Origin: Streptomyces longisporoflavus
GTDB taxonomy: Bacteria > Actinomycetota > Actinomycetes > Streptomycetales > Streptomycetaceae
Direction of reading: 5' to 3'
Length of the DNA: 64,000 nt
Assembly: GCF_014649775.1 (NCBI RefSeq)
Contig: NZ_BMTR01000001.1
Span: 310,001-374,000, forward strand
Below, piece by piece: positions 34,613 through 44,117 of the stretch. A model generated the notes under the pieces. That model saw only the letters and a program-made list of their open reading frames with translations. It searched no databases and was not told the origin of the DNA. A program made the position numbers and the translations under genes. Position 1 is the stretch's first letter, and each line of letters opens with the position of its first letter.

Positions 34613-36079
34613 ATGAGCAGCTCCGCAATGCCGCACCTCCCACGCACCCGCCACCGCACGTCAAGCAGCAAGCCGGGCCGCGGCCGCACCCACCGCCGTA
34701 CGACCGCGGTCGCCGCCGTCTCCGCCCTTGCCCTCACAGCCCTCGCGGCCTGCGGAACCAGCAGCAGCGACGACGGTGACTCAGACGGCGACAGTGGCGG
34801 CAACGCCGACGCCGCCGCCCCGCTGGATCCCGGGACCAAGGTGACGCTCACCATCGACTGCATGCCGCCGGCCGCCGAGAAGGCCGAGCTCAAGCAGTGG
34901 AAAGAGGACGTCGCGGCGTTCAACAAGAAGTACCCGAACGTCACGATCGAGGGGAAGCAGACCGACCCCTGTCTGGAGCCTCCCCGCTTCACGGCGATGC
35001 TGAAGGCGAAGTCCCAACCGGACGTCTTCTACACCTACTTCACCGACCTGCAGCAGGTCCTGGACAACGACGGCGCCCAGGACATCAGCGCGTACGTCAA
35101 CGACAAGTCCGTACCGGCACTCAAGGACATGGACCCGAACGTCCTGAACGTCCTGAAGAAGGACGGCAAGACCTACGGCCTGCCCTTCAGCAACTACACG
35201 ATGGGCCTGCTCGTCAACCGCAAGCTCTTCGAGAAGGCCGGTCTCGACCCCAACTCGCCACCGACCACCTGGGAGGGGGTCCGCAGCGCCGCCAAGAAGA
35301 TCGCCGCGCTCGGCGACGGAGTGGCGGGCTTCGGGGAGTACAGCGCCGGCAACAACGGCGGCTGGCACTTCACCGCCACCACCTACGGTCTCGGCGGTGA
35401 CATCGTGAGCAAGGACGGCACCAAGGCCGCCTTCAACAACGACACCGGCAAGCAAATAGTCGACAACCTCAAGGCCATGCGCTGGGACGACGACAGCATG
35501 GGCAAGACCCAGCTCCTGAAGTGGGGCGATCTGCAGAAGCAGATGGCCGCCGACAAGCTGGGCATGTTCCTGGCCGCGCCCGACGACATCACCTACATGG
35601 TGCAGAACCTCGGCGCGAAGTACGAGGACTTCGGGATGGGCCCGATACCCGGCCAGCAGGCCACGCTCTTCGGCGGTAACGACTACATGATCAAAAAGGG
35701 TAGTTCGCCCGACCAGATCAAGGCCGCGATCGCCTGGATCAACTTCAAGTTCCTCACCGTGGGCAAGGGCCAGTTCGACTGGGCCCGCACCAAGGCGGAC
35801 GGCCTGCCCGTCGGGCTGCCGCAGCCGAACTTCTGGACCGGTGACAGCAAGGCCAAGGACGACAAGGCCCGTGCGGCGAGTTCGACCATGCCCGTCGAGA
35901 ATTTCCAGGCGTTCACCGAGAAGCCCGTCACCGGCAAGGCCGAGCCGCCCAAGGCCCAGGAGGTCTACAAGGTCCTCGACACCCTGATGTCGGCTGTTCT
36001 CACCAACAAGGACGCCGACGCGGACAAGCTCCTGAAGACCGCCGAGCAGCAGGTCAACCAGGTCCTGGCCAACCAGTGA
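34613..36079 (+). CDS. Sugar ABC transporter substrate-binding lipoprotein
   Basis: This 488-residue protein has a basic N-terminus, hydrophobic segment and lipobox LAAC, followed by a Ser/Asp/Gly-rich linker and a family 1 extracellular solute-binding domain (segments KYPNVTIEGKQTD, LKAKSQPDVFYTYFTDL, YGLPFSNYTMGLLVNRKLFEKAG). It captures the sugar outside the cell for the two permeases. I start at ATG 34613 behind AAAGGGG; an extension to 34514 lacks coding character. Its stop overlaps the next start (GTGA). No ATPase gene is present, as in systems sharing MsiK in Streptomyces. Confidence 0.93.
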   Translation: MSSSAMPHLPRTRHRTSSSKPGRGRTHRRTTAVAAVSALALTALAACGTSSSDDGDSDGDSGGNADAAAPLDPGTKVTLTIDCMPPAAEKAELKQWKEDVAAFNKKYPNVTIEGKQTDPCLEPPRFTAMLKAKSQPDVFYTYFTDLQQVLDNDGAQDISAYVNDKSVPALKDMDPNVLNVLKKDGKTYGLPFSNYTMGLLVNRKLFEKAGLDPNSPPTTWEGVRSAAKKIAALGDGVAGFGEYSAGNNGGWHFTATTYGLGGDIVSKDGTKAAFNNDTGKQIVDNLKAMRWDDDSMGKTQLLKWGDLQKQMAADKLGMFLAAPDDITYMVQNLGAKYEDFGMGPIPGQQATLFGGNDYMIKKGSSPDQIKAAIAWINFKFLTVGKGQFDWARTKADGLPVGLPQPNFWTGDSKAKDDKARAASSTMPVENFQAFTEKPVTGKAEPPKAQEVYKVLDTLMSAVLTNKDADADKLLKTAEQQVNQVLANQ

Positions 36080-37035
36080 CGTCCCCGCCCGCCCTCTCCG
36101 AGAACAAGACCCGGCCGTCTCCCAGGACGGACAGCCGGGTCCGGCGCCCCGAACGCGACGCGTTCATGGCGGCGTTCAAGCGCAACCTCACCGCCCACGC
36201 CTTCCTGATCGGCGCGCTCCTGTGCTTCTCGATCTTCTCCTGGTATCCGATGGTCAGGGAGTTCATCCTGGCCTTCCAGAAGACCGAGAACGGCGAGACG
36301 GTGTGGGCGGGCTGGTCCAACCTCACCTATATCTTCAACGACCCGGCCTTCTGGCAGGCCTGGCGCAACACCCTGCTGTTCACCGGCCTCGCGCTGCTCC
36401 TCGGTTTCGCCGTGCCCTTCGCCGTCGCTCTCGTGCTCAACGAATTCCGGCACGGGCGGGGCTACTTGAGGCTGCTCGTCTATCTTCCGGTGATGCTGCC
36501 GCCGGTGGCCTCGGTGCTGCTCTTCAAGTACTTCTACGACCCCGGATACGGTCTGTTCAACCGCATCCTGGAATCCGTCGGCCTGCCAGGACAGGCCTGG
36601 CTGCAGGACACCGACACCGCGATGATCTCCGTGGTCATCGCCGCCACCTGGATGAACATGGGCGGCGCGACACTGATCTACCTGGCCGCGCTGCAGTCGA
36701 TACCCGGAGAGCTGTACGAGGCGGCCGAGCTGGACGGCGCGGGCATCCTGCGCAGGATCTGGCACGTCACCATCCCGCAGACCCGCCTCATCCTCTCGCT
36801 GATGCTGCTCCTGCAGATCATCGCCACCATGCAGGTATTTGTGGAACCGTTCCTGCTCACCGGCGGCGCGGGCCCCGAGGGCGCCACTTTGACCGTCGTC
36901 CACCTCATCTACCAGTACGCGTTCACCTTCAACAACTACGGCAGCGCGGCGGCGCTCGGCCTGGTCCTGCTCGTGCTGCTGGCCGGGTTCTCGGCCGCGT
37001 ACGTACGACTGAGCCGCGCGGGCAGCGAAGACTAG
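36076..37035 (+). CDS. Sugar ABC transporter permease (MalF-like)
   Basis: This 319-residue membrane protein has six predicted helices and the cytosolic EAA loop EAAELDGAGILRRIWHVTIP that docks the ATPase. Its GTG start overlaps the stop of the binding protein gene (GTGA), indicating translational coupling. It forms the membrane channel with the next permease. Confidence 0.94.
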   Translation: MTSPPALSENKTRPSPRTDSRVRRPERDAFMAAFKRNLTAHAFLIGALLCFSIFSWYPMVREFILAFQKTENGETVWAGWSNLTYIFNDPAFWQAWRNTLLFTGLALLLGFAVPFAVALVLNEFRHGRGYLRLLVYLPVMLPPVASVLLFKYFYDPGYGLFNRILESVGLPGQAWLQDTDTAMISVVIAATWMNMGGATLIYLAALQSIPGELYEAAELDGAGILRRIWHVTIPQTRLILSLMLLLQIIATMQVFVEPFLLTGGAGPEGATLTVVHLIYQYAFTFNNYGSAAALGLVLLVLLAGFSAAYVRLSRAGSED

Positions 37036-37053
37036 CCGGGGGAGACGACGGAC

Positions 37054-37929
37054 ATGAGCACACGCACCCTGATCTCCCCGGCCCAGCTGGCCCGCCCCCG
37101 CGGCAAGGTCCTGTACTGGATCGCCTTCGCCGTGGTGACGATCGTCTTCACCCTGGTGTTCGTCGGCCCGTTGTACTGGATGGTCATCAGCGGCCTGAAG
37201 TCCCCGCAGGAATTCGCCCGGACGCCGCCCACCCTGATCCCCGACGCCGTCCACCCGCAGAACTACGCGGACGCCTGGGGCGTGATGGACCTGGCGCGGC
37301 TCCTGTTCAATACCCTGTACTACGCGTTCGGGGCGCTCGCCTTCCAGCTGGTCTTCGACGTCGCCGCCGCCTACTCGCTCTCCAAGCTGCGGCCCGTGTT
37401 CGGCAAGGCGATCCTCGGGATGATGCTGCTCACCCTGATGATCCCGGCCACGGTCCTGGTCGTACCGCAGTATCTGACCGTCCTCGACGTGCCGGTAGTC
37501 GAGCGCAACCTCATCAACTCGCCCTGGGCGATCTGGCTTCCCTCGGTGACCAACGCCTTCAACATCTTCCTGCTCAAGCGGTTCTTCGACTCCATCCCGC
37601 GCGAGCTCCTGGACGCCGCCGCCATCGACGGCGCCTCCTCGATGCGCACCCTGCGCTCCGTGGTACTGCCGCTGTCCCGGCCGATCCTCGGCGTCGTGTC
37701 GATCTTCGCGGTGGTCGCGGTCTGGAAGGACTTCCTGTGGCCGATGCTGACCCTGCCCGATCCCGGCAAGCAGACCGTCAATGTCGGTATCTACTCCCTG
37801 GCCGCCAGCGTCTCCGAGAACTGGCTCCTGGCCGCCCTCGCCATCGCCTCACTGCCGACGCTGATCATCTTCCTGATCTTCCAGCGCAACATCATGAGCG
37901 GCCTGAGCGCCGGCAGCCTCAAGGGCTGA
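37054..37929 (+). CDS. Sugar ABC transporter permease (MalG-like)
   Basis: This 291-residue membrane protein has six predicted helices and the EAA-type loop DAAAIDGASSMRTLRSVVLP, the MalG family form. The ATG follows GGGGGAGACGA-like sequence 18 bases after the previous stop. It completes the importer; the ATPase must be encoded elsewhere (probably a shared MsiK-type protein). Confidence 0.94.
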   Translation: MSTRTLISPAQLARPRGKVLYWIAFAVVTIVFTLVFVGPLYWMVISGLKSPQEFARTPPTLIPDAVHPQNYADAWGVMDLARLLFNTLYYAFGALAFQLVFDVAAAYSLSKLRPVFGKAILGMMLLTLMIPATVLVVPQYLTVLDVPVVERNLINSPWAIWLPSVTNAFNIFLLKRFFDSIPRELLDAAAIDGASSMRTLRSVVLPLSRPILGVVSIFAVVAVWKDFLWPMLTLPDPGKQTVNVGIYSLAASVSENWLLAALAIASLPTLIIFLIFQRNIMSGLSAGSLKG

Positions 37930-38007
37930 GCCCGGGCCCGTCCGGCACACCCCGCCACCGCCCAAGCGCCGCGGCGACGGGCCCCACCTGCCCGAAAGGA
38001 ACCTCAC

Positions 38008-39615
38008 GTGGCAGACACCTCTCCGCCCGGCGCCTCCTGGTGGCGCTCGGCCGTCATCTATCAGGTGTACGTACGCAGCTTCGCGGACGGTGACGGCGAC
38101 GGCACCGGCGACCTCGCGGGCGTCCGCGCCAAGCTTCCCTACCTCGCCGAACTCGGCGTCGACGCGCTGTGGTTCAGCCCGTGGTACCTCTCGCCCATGG
38201 TCGACGGCGGCTACGACGTCGCCGACTACCGCGTGATCGACCCCGCGTTCGGCACCGTCGCCGAGGCGGAGAAACTGATCGCGGAGGCCCGCGCTCTCGG
38301 CATCCGTACCATCGTCGACATCGTCCCCAACCACGTGTCCGACCAGCACGCCTGGTTCAAGGCGGCCCTGGCCGCGGGACCCGGCGCCCCCGAGCGTGAT
38401 CTCTTCCACTTCCGCCCCGGCCGGGGCGCACACGGTGAACTACCGCCCAACGACTGGCCGTCACAGTTCTCGGCCACGGCCTCGACCTGGACCCGCGTCC
38501 AGGACGGCGAGTGGTACCTCCACCTCTTCGCCCCCGAGCAGCCCGACCTCAACTGGGCCCACCCGGTGGTCCGCAGGGAGCACGAGGATGTCCTGCGGTT
38601 CTGGTTCGAGCGGGGCGTGGCCGGCGTACGAATCGACTCCGCGGCCCTGCTCGCCAAGGACCCCGCCCTGCCCGACTTCACCGAGGGAGTCGACCCGCAC
38701 CCGTTCGTCGACCGCGACGAACTGCACGACATCTACCGCTCCTGGCGGGCCGTCGCCGACGAGTACGCGGCCGTCTTCGTCGGTGAGGTCTGGCTCCCCG
38801 ACGCGGAACGCTTCGCCCGCTATCTGCGCCCGGACGAGTTGCACACCGCCTTCAACTTCTCCTTCCTGTCCTGCCCCTGGGACCCGCGGCGGTTGCGCGC
38901 CTCCATCGAGGCCACCCTCGCCGAGCACGCCCCGGTCGGCGCCCCCGCCACCTGGGTGCTGTGCAACCACGACGTGACCCGCACGGTGACCCGCTACGGC
39001 CGCCGGGACACCGGCTTCGACTTCAGCACGAAAACCTTCGGCACCCCCACCGACCTGTCCCTCGGTACCCGCCGCGCCCGCGCCGCGGCCCTGCTCGCCC
39101 TCGCGCTGCCCGGCGCGGTCTACATCTACCAGGGCGAGGAACTGGGCCTGCCCGAGGCCGACATCCCCCTCGACCGCATCCAGGACCCCATGCACTTCCG
39201 CTCCGGCGGGAGCGACCCCGGCCGTGACGGCTGCCGGGTGCCGCTGCCCTGGACGGCCGCCGAACCGCACGCGGGCTTCGGATCGATGACCGGCCCCTGG
39301 CTGCCGCAGCCGCGGAGCTGGCCCTCGTACGCCGCTGACCTCCAAGCCGCGGACCCCCGCTCGATGCTCGCCCTCTACCGCACCGCTCTGCGCCTGCGCC
39401 GCATCGAACCGGGCCCGGGAGACGGCCCGCTGACCTGGCTGCCGTCGGCCGAGGGCGTCCTGGCCTTCGTACGCGAACCGGGCCTGGCCTGCGTCGTCAA
39501 TCTCACCGAAGAAGCCTGCGAACTCCCCGCCCACACAAGCCTGCTGCTGGCCAGCGGCCCCCTGGACGAGGCAGGCAGGCTGCCGCGGGACACGGCGGTC
39601 TGGCTGCGCGTCTGA
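38008..39615 (+). CDS. GH13 alpha-glucosidase (oligo-1,6/alpha-1,4-glucosidase type)
   Basis: This 535-residue cytosolic enzyme has the four GH13 regions: DIVPNHVS, GVRIDSAALL (nucleophile Asp), VGEVW (acid/base Glu) and CNHDVTRT (third Asp). The start YQVYVRSFADGDGDGTGD is typical of intracellular alpha-glucosidases. It would hydrolyse the imported oligosaccharide to glucose. It starts 78 bases after the permease gene and ends the operon. There is no signal peptide. Specificity (maltose, isomaltose or trehalose) cannot be told. Confidence 0.94.
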   Translation: MADTSPPGASWWRSAVIYQVYVRSFADGDGDGTGDLAGVRAKLPYLAELGVDALWFSPWYLSPMVDGGYDVADYRVIDPAFGTVAEAEKLIAEARALGIRTIVDIVPNHVSDQHAWFKAALAAGPGAPERDLFHFRPGRGAHGELPPNDWPSQFSATASTWTRVQDGEWYLHLFAPEQPDLNWAHPVVRREHEDVLRFWFERGVAGVRIDSAALLAKDPALPDFTEGVDPHPFVDRDELHDIYRSWRAVADEYAAVFVGEVWLPDAERFARYLRPDELHTAFNFSFLSCPWDPRRLRASIEATLAEHAPVGAPATWVLCNHDVTRTVTRYGRRDTGFDFSTKTFGTPTDLSLGTRRARAAALLALALPGAVYIYQGEELGLPEADIPLDRIQDPMHFRSGGSDPGRDGCRVPLPWTAAEPHAGFGSMTGPWLPQPRSWPSYAADLQAADPRSMLALYRTALRLRRIEPGPGDGPLTWLPSAEGVLAFVREPGLACVVNLTEEACELPAHTSLLLASGPLDEAGRLPRDTAVWLRV

Positions 39616-39689
39616 CGCCGTCGGCCATACGTCTCGGCTGCCGCCGCGCTGCCGACGGTGGACCGGGAGTGCAGGATTCCGGCGGTGCA

Positions 39690-40112
39690 GACGGCCAGCG
39701 CGCGGTGGCGCTCCGCGAAGACGGTCGGCAGCAGTTCCGGCAGGGTGTGGACGGTCGAGTACCAGGCGACGATGCCGCCGAGACTGCTGTCCGCGGCGTC
39801 GAGGGCGGTCATCGATCCCTCGGTGAACCGCAGGCCAGGATGTGTTCTGCGGGCGACCGTGATCATCTCGGGAGAGAGGTCAATGCCGAGGGCGTCAACT
39901 CCCCATGCGTGGAGAAAAGCCGTGATGCGGCCCGGGCCGCAGCCGAGGTCGGCGACCGGGCCTGTGTCTGGCCGGACGAGTTCGGAGAACGCCGTGAGCA
40001 TGGCGCGATCCAGTGGTTGGGTTCCCAACTCGGTGCGGATCAGGGCCTCGTAGTTCTCGGCCACGGTGTCGTAAGCCGTGCGCGTGGTGCGCAGATAGGT
40101 CGCTTCGGTCAC
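39690..40112 (-). pseudogene. 3'-truncated SAM methyltransferase
   Basis: The first about 138 codons are a good class I methyltransferase (motif I VADLGCGPGRITAF) similar to the intact gene at 32030-32677. Homology stops after TVFAERHRAL, where the intact copy continues APGGHLLIGF; the remaining frame is low-quality sequence running to 39375 inside the 3' end of the glucosidase gene. I checked the other two frames at the break and did not find the missing part. The protein lacks its C-terminal strands and is probably non-functional. Confidence 0.6.
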
Positions 40113-40396
40113 GGTTGATGACCATAGCCCTGCGCTTCTCTTTCGACCGCGATCACCCGATGGCCGGGCCCCCTTGAGCAGGTGGCCGGAACGCCATGGG
40201 CGGCCCGGATAAACCCCGGGCAGAGCAAGATCACTGTTTCGAGTGCCGCTAACGGTCGTATCGGGCGAGGCAGGGACAACGGCCGTTAAATGGTCCCCGG
40301 ATCCGCACGCATTTCCTGAGATCGCCCCTCAACTTCCATTTTCGCGGTTTGGCGCACCCATGCCCTTGACCTGTCTCGCGAAGGAGAGCTCGCCCG
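40113..40396. promoter_or_regulatory. Upstream region of the 2-MIB operon with paired AACGGYCGT sites
   Basis: Within this 284-base gap, AACGGTCGT (40251-40259) and the perfect palindrome AACGGCCGTT (40278-40287) lie 27 bases apart, about 110-146 bases before the shell gene. They look like tandem operator sites. AAGGAGA (40381-40387) is the shell gene ribosome site. I cannot place -10 and -35 boxes with confidence. Confidence 0.5.
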
Positions 40397-41809
40397 ATGA
40401 CCGTTGAGACCAGCCCGGAAGCACAGCTGGAGCCACCCCGGCAGACCAGTCTGGGCACTGCGGCTGCCCGAAACCTCGCCACCACGACCAAGTCCGCCCC
40501 GCAGATGCAGGAGATCACCTCCCGCTGGCTGCTGCGGATGCTCCCCTGGGTGGAGACCAAGGGCGGCGCCTACCGGGTCAACCGCCGGCTGAGCTACACC
40601 GTCGGAGACGGACGTATCGAGTTCATCCAGGACGGTGGCGACGTCCGGGTGATCCCACGGGAGCTCGGCGAACTTGCCATGCTGCGCGGCTTCGACGACG
40701 TGGAGGTGCTCAAGGCGATCGCGGACCGGTGCGTCCAGCGTGACTTCCGCGCCGGCGAGGTCCTCGTCGAGCGCGGCACCCCCGCCGAGCAGCTCCACCT
40801 GATCGCCCACGGCCGGATCAACCGTAAATCCGTCGGCAAGTACGGCGACGAGGTCGGTCAAGGTGTCCTCGCCGACGGCGACCGGTTCGGCGAGCAGGCC
40901 CTTCTGGACACCGACGCCAGATGGGACTCCACCGCCACCGCCGAGACGGCCGGCACCCTGCTCACCCTCTCCCGCGAAGACTTCGCCGCCGTACAGGCCT
41001 CGGCGCCGAGCCTGCAGACCCACCTCGCGGAGTTCAGGCGACTGCCCGAGCAACGCCAGAACAAGCACGGCGAGGCCGAGATCGCGATGTCGGCCGGGCA
41101 CACCGGCGAATTCGCGCTGCCCGGCGCCTTCGTCGACTACGAGCTCAAGCCGCGTGAGTACGAACTCTCCGTCGCCCAGACCGTTCTGCGGGTCCGCACC
41201 AGGGTCGCCGACCTCTACAACGGGCCGATGAACCAGACCGAGGAGCAGCTCAGGCTCACCATCGAGGCGCTGCGCGAGCGCCAGGAGGACGAGCTGATCA
41301 ACAACCGGGAGTTCGGCCTGCTCCACAACGCCGACTTCAAGCAGCGGATCCAGCCCCACACGGGCCCGCCGACCCCGGACGACCTCGACGAACTGCTCTG
41401 CCGCCGCCGCGGCACGAAGCTTCTGCTCGCCCATCCCAAGACGATCGCGGCGATCGGGCGCGAGTTCAACGCCCGCGGGCTCTACCCCGACCACGTCGAC
41501 CTCGGCGGACAGTCGGTGCCTGCCTGGCGCGGGGTCCCGATCCTGCCCTGCAACAAGATTCCCATCAGCAAGGAGCAGACCAGCTCCATCCTCGCCATGC
41601 GTATCGGCGAGGACAACCAGGGCGTCATCGGTCTGCACCAGACCGGCCTGCCGGAGGAGTACGAGCCGGGCCTGTCCGTGCGCTTCATGGGCATCAACGA
41701 ACAGGCGATCATCTCCTACCTGGTCAGCACCTACTACTCCGCCGCGATCCTGGTGCCCAGCGCGCTCGGCGTCCTGGAGAACGTGCAGATCGCCCGCAGG
41801 CCCGCCTAG
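40397..41809 (+). CDS. Family 2B encapsulin shell protein with cyclic nucleotide-binding-like domain (EshA-like)
   Basis: This 470-residue protein matches the EshA/SCO7699-type proteins now classed as family 2B encapsulins: HK97-fold shell proteins with an inserted cNMP-binding-like domain. The N-terminal arm [19 protein letters not shown] is conserved; the inserted domain spans about residues 98-205 with [19 protein letters not shown] at the nucleotide cassette. The C-terminal part holds the E-loop and P-domain regions. It would self-assemble into a nanocompartment and enclose the downstream 2-MIB synthase. ATG has AAGGAGA nine bases upstream. It heads the operon; a hairpin follows before the cargo gene. 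Confidence 0.9.
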   Translation: MTVETSPEAQLEPPRQTSLGTAAARNLATTTKSAPQMQEITSRWLLRMLPWVETKGGAYRVNRRLSYTVGDGRIEFIQDGGDVRVIPRELGELAMLRGFDDVEVLKAIADRCVQRDFRAGEVLVERGTPAEQLHLIAHGRINRKSVGKYGDEVGQGVLADGDRFGEQALLDTDARWDSTATAETAGTLLTLSREDFAAVQASAPSLQTHLAEFRRLPEQRQNKHGEAEIAMSAGHTGEFALPGAFVDYELKPREYELSVAQTVLRVRTRVADLYNGPMNQTEEQLRLTIEALRERQEDELINNREFGLLHNADFKQRIQPHTGPPTPDDLDELLCRRRGTKLLLAHPKTIAAIGREFNARGLYPDHVDLGGQSVPAWRGVPILPCNKIPISKEQTSSILAMRIGEDNQGVIGLHQTGLPEEYEPGLSVRFMGINEQAIISYLVSTYYSAAILVPSALGVLENVQIARRPA

Positions 41810-41894
41810 CGGATCCGGGGATCCGAGGATCCGCCGCACGGCCACGACAGCCCGGACCTTCCCGGGCCCGGGCACGTATGTCCGGGCCCGGGAA
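41809..41894 (+). promoter_or_regulatory. Two stem-loops between shell and cargo genes
   Basis: First, GCGGATCC/GGATCCGC arms (41809-41834) enclose a third GGATCC. Second, TTCCCGGGCCCGG (41859-41871) pairs perfectly with CCGGGCCCGGGAA (41882-41894) around a ten-base loop. They lie in the 114-base gap before the synthase gene and could partly terminate or stabilise mRNA, setting the ratio of shell to cargo. Confidence 0.6.
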
Positions 41895-41923
41895 AGACCG
41901 CCCATCCCAGCAAGGAGCCACGG

Positions 41924-43168
41924 ATGCCCGACTCCGGGTCTTCCCCTCTGCGTCCGAGCCCGCCCGCAGCCGCGGCTCGTTTCGGGGCCCCTGTCCCCAC
42001 GTTCACCCACGGCGTTCCGGCCGACCCGCCGCCGGCTCCCCGGCAGGCGAGCCCCGTCCTGGAGCGGATCCTGTGCGGCCCCAGCGGCCTTGGTACGGCG
42101 GGCCTGAGCCTGGCCCGGCGTGCGGAGCCGGCGGCTCCCGAAGGGCCCTCGGCTCCTGAAGCCCCTGCGGCCCCCGAGGCGCCGGCGGACGCCCTGCACA
42201 TTCCCGGCCTGTACTACCACCCGGTGGCCGAGCCCGACCCGGTGCGGGTGGAGGAGGTCAGTCGCAGGATCAAGGACTGGGCGGTGGAGGAGGTCGAGCT
42301 GTTTCCCGAGGAGTGGGAGGGGCAGTTCGACGGTTTCTCCGTCGGGCGTTACATGGTCGCCTGTCATCCGGACGCTCCGTCCATCGAGCACCTGATGATC
42401 GCCACCCGGCTCATGGTCGCCGAGAACGCGGTCGACGACTGCTACTGCGAGGACCACGGGGGTTCGCCCATCGGCCTCGGGGGACGTCTGCTCCTTGCGC
42501 ACACCGCCCTCGACCACCTGCACACCACGCAGGAATACCAGCCCCAGTGGGCCCAGTCGCTGCACGCGGACGCCCCGCGGCGCGCCTACCGCTCCGCGAT
42601 GGAGTACTTCGTCCAGCAGGCGAGCGCCTCCCAGGCGGACCGTTATCGGCACGACATGGCCCGGCTGCACCTGGGCTATCTCGCGGAGGGCGCCTGGGCC
42701 CAGACGGACCACACGCCCGAGGTGTGGGAGTACCTGGTGATGCGCCAGTTCAACAACTTCCGCCCGTGCCCCACCATCACCGACACCGTCGGCGGCTACG
42801 AACTGCCCGCCGACCTGCATGCCCAGCCGGCCATGCAGCGGGTCCTGGCGCTCGCCGGGAACGCCAGCACCATCGTCAACGACCTGTACTCGTACACCAA
42901 GGAACTTGCCAGCCCCGGACGGCACTTGAACCTGCCCGTGGTGATCGCCGAGCGCGAGGACGCCTCCGAACGCGATGCCTATCTGAAGGCGGTCGAGGTC
43001 CACAACGACCTCATGCGCGATTTCGAGGCCGCGTCCGCCGCTCTGGCCGAGGCCGCCCCCGCCCCGAGCGTGCTGCGCTTCCTGCAGGGCGTGGCCGCCT
43101 GGGTCGACGGCAACCACTACTGGCACCAGACCAACACCTACCGCTACAGCCTGCCCGATTTCTGGTAA
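41924..43168 (+). CDS. 2-methylisoborneol synthase (class I terpene cyclase)
   Basis: This 414-residue enzyme cyclises 2-methyl-GPP to 2-methylisoborneol. The metal-binding DDCYCED (residues 171-177) and NSE triad N319-D-L-Y-S323-Y-T-K-E327 are intact. The first about 90 residues are a Pro/Ala-rich disordered region that contains GPSGLGTAG (52-60), resembling the LGTA segment in the shell protein arm; such N-terminal regions direct terpene cyclases into family 2B encapsulins. The ATG follows AAGGAG. The gene sits between shell and methyltransferase genes, as in SCO7699-7701 of S. coelicolor. Confidence 0.95.
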   Translation: MPDSGSSPLRPSPPAAAARFGAPVPTFTHGVPADPPPAPRQASPVLERILCGPSGLGTAGLSLARRAEPAAPEGPSAPEAPAAPEAPADALHIPGLYYHPVAEPDPVRVEEVSRRIKDWAVEEVELFPEEWEGQFDGFSVGRYMVACHPDAPSIEHLMIATRLMVAENAVDDCYCEDHGGSPIGLGGRLLLAHTALDHLHTTQEYQPQWAQSLHADAPRRAYRSAMEYFVQQASASQADRYRHDMARLHLGYLAEGAWAQTDHTPEVWEYLVMRQFNNFRPCPTITDTVGGYELPADLHAQPAMQRVLALAGNASTIVNDLYSYTKELASPGRHLNLPVVIAEREDASERDAYLKAVEVHNDLMRDFEAASAALAEAAPAPSVLRFLQGVAAWVDGNHYWHQTNTYRYSLPDFW

Positions 43169-43182
43169 GGACGGAAACAACT

Positions 43183-44067
43183 GTGACCAGCACCGAGTTC
43201 ACCACCGCCAACAGCGCCGCCGCGTTCGTTCCCGCCCCGGCGACGCCCTACCAGGGCGACATCGCGCGTTACTGGAACAACGAGGCCCGGCCCGTGAACC
43301 TGCGCCTCGGCGACGTGGACGGGCTCTACCACCACCACTACGGCATCGGCGAGGTCGACCACGCCGCCCTGGGCGACCCCGACGACAGCGAGCACGAGAA
43401 GAAGCTGATCACCGAGCTGCACCGGCTTGAATCGGCGCAGGCCGATGTCCTCATGGACCACCTCGGTCCGCGCGGACACGACGACATGCTCGTGGACGCC
43501 GGCTGTGGCCGCGGTGGTTCGATGGTCATGGCGCACCAACGATTCGGCTCCAGGGTCGAGGGCGTCACGCTCTCGGCCAAGCAGGCCGACTTCGCCAATC
43601 AGCGGGCCGAGGAACTGCGCATCCAGGACCGTGTGCGGGCCCGGGTGTGCAACATGCTGGACATGCCCTTCGAGACCGGGCAGGTCGCGGGCTCGTGGAA
43701 CAACGAGTCGAGCATGTACGTCGATCTGCACGACCTCTTCGCCGAGCACTCCCGGATCCTCGAGATCGGCGGCCGCTATGTGACCATCACCGGCTGCTGG
43801 AACCCGCGTTACGGCCAGCCCTCGAAGTGGGTCTCGCAGATCAACGCGCACTTCGAGTGCAACATTCACTCCCGCCGGGAGTATCTGCGCGCCATGGCCG
43901 ACAACCGTCTCGTGCCGCAGGCCGTCGTCGACCTGACGCCCGCGACCCTGCCCTACTGGGAGCTGCGGGCCACGTCTTCGCTGGTCACCGGCATCGAAGA
44001 GGCGTTCATCGAGTCGTACAAGGACGGCTCCTTCCAGTACGTCCTGATCGCGGCCGACCGCGTCTGA
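43183..44067 (+). CDS. Geranyl diphosphate 2-C-methyltransferase
   Basis: This 294-residue class I methyltransferase (motif I VDAGCGRGGSM at about 104-114, then WNNESSMYVDLHDLF) methylates C2 of GPP using SAM, giving 2-methyl-GPP for the synthase just upstream. It matches SCO7701-type GPPMT in length and context. It starts with GTG 14 bases after the synthase stop, with AAGGA at 43167-43171, so the two are coupled closely. A terminator follows. Confidence 0.95.
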   Translation: MTSTEFTTANSAAAFVPAPATPYQGDIARYWNNEARPVNLRLGDVDGLYHHHYGIGEVDHAALGDPDDSEHEKKLITELHRLESAQADVLMDHLGPRGHDDMLVDAGCGRGGSMVMAHQRFGSRVEGVTLSAKQADFANQRAEELRIQDRVRARVCNMLDMPFETGQVAGSWNNESSMYVDLHDLFAEHSRILEIGGRYVTITGCWNPRYGQPSKWVSQINAHFECNIHSRREYLRAMADNRLVPQAVVDLTPATLPYWELRATSSLVTGIEEAFIESYKDGSFQYVLIAADRV

Positions 44068-44084
44068 CCGATGTTCTGAGCGCG

Positions 44085-44117
44085 AGCGCCGGGCCCGTCA
44101 TGCGGGGGTCCGGCGCT
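44085..44117 (+). terminator. Terminator of the 2-MIB operon
   Basis: AGCGCCGG (44085-44092) pairs with CCGGCGCT (44110-44117), with additional CCC/GGG pairing inside the loop and TTTC after the stem. It suggests that the P450 gene downstream is transcribed separately. Confidence 0.75.

Noticed and set aside
40286..43180. 964-codon open frame antisense to the shell and synthase genes
   Set aside because: It is the mirror of strongly supported genes in GC-rich DNA; its residues are repetitive Val, Gly, Leu and Arg without a family.
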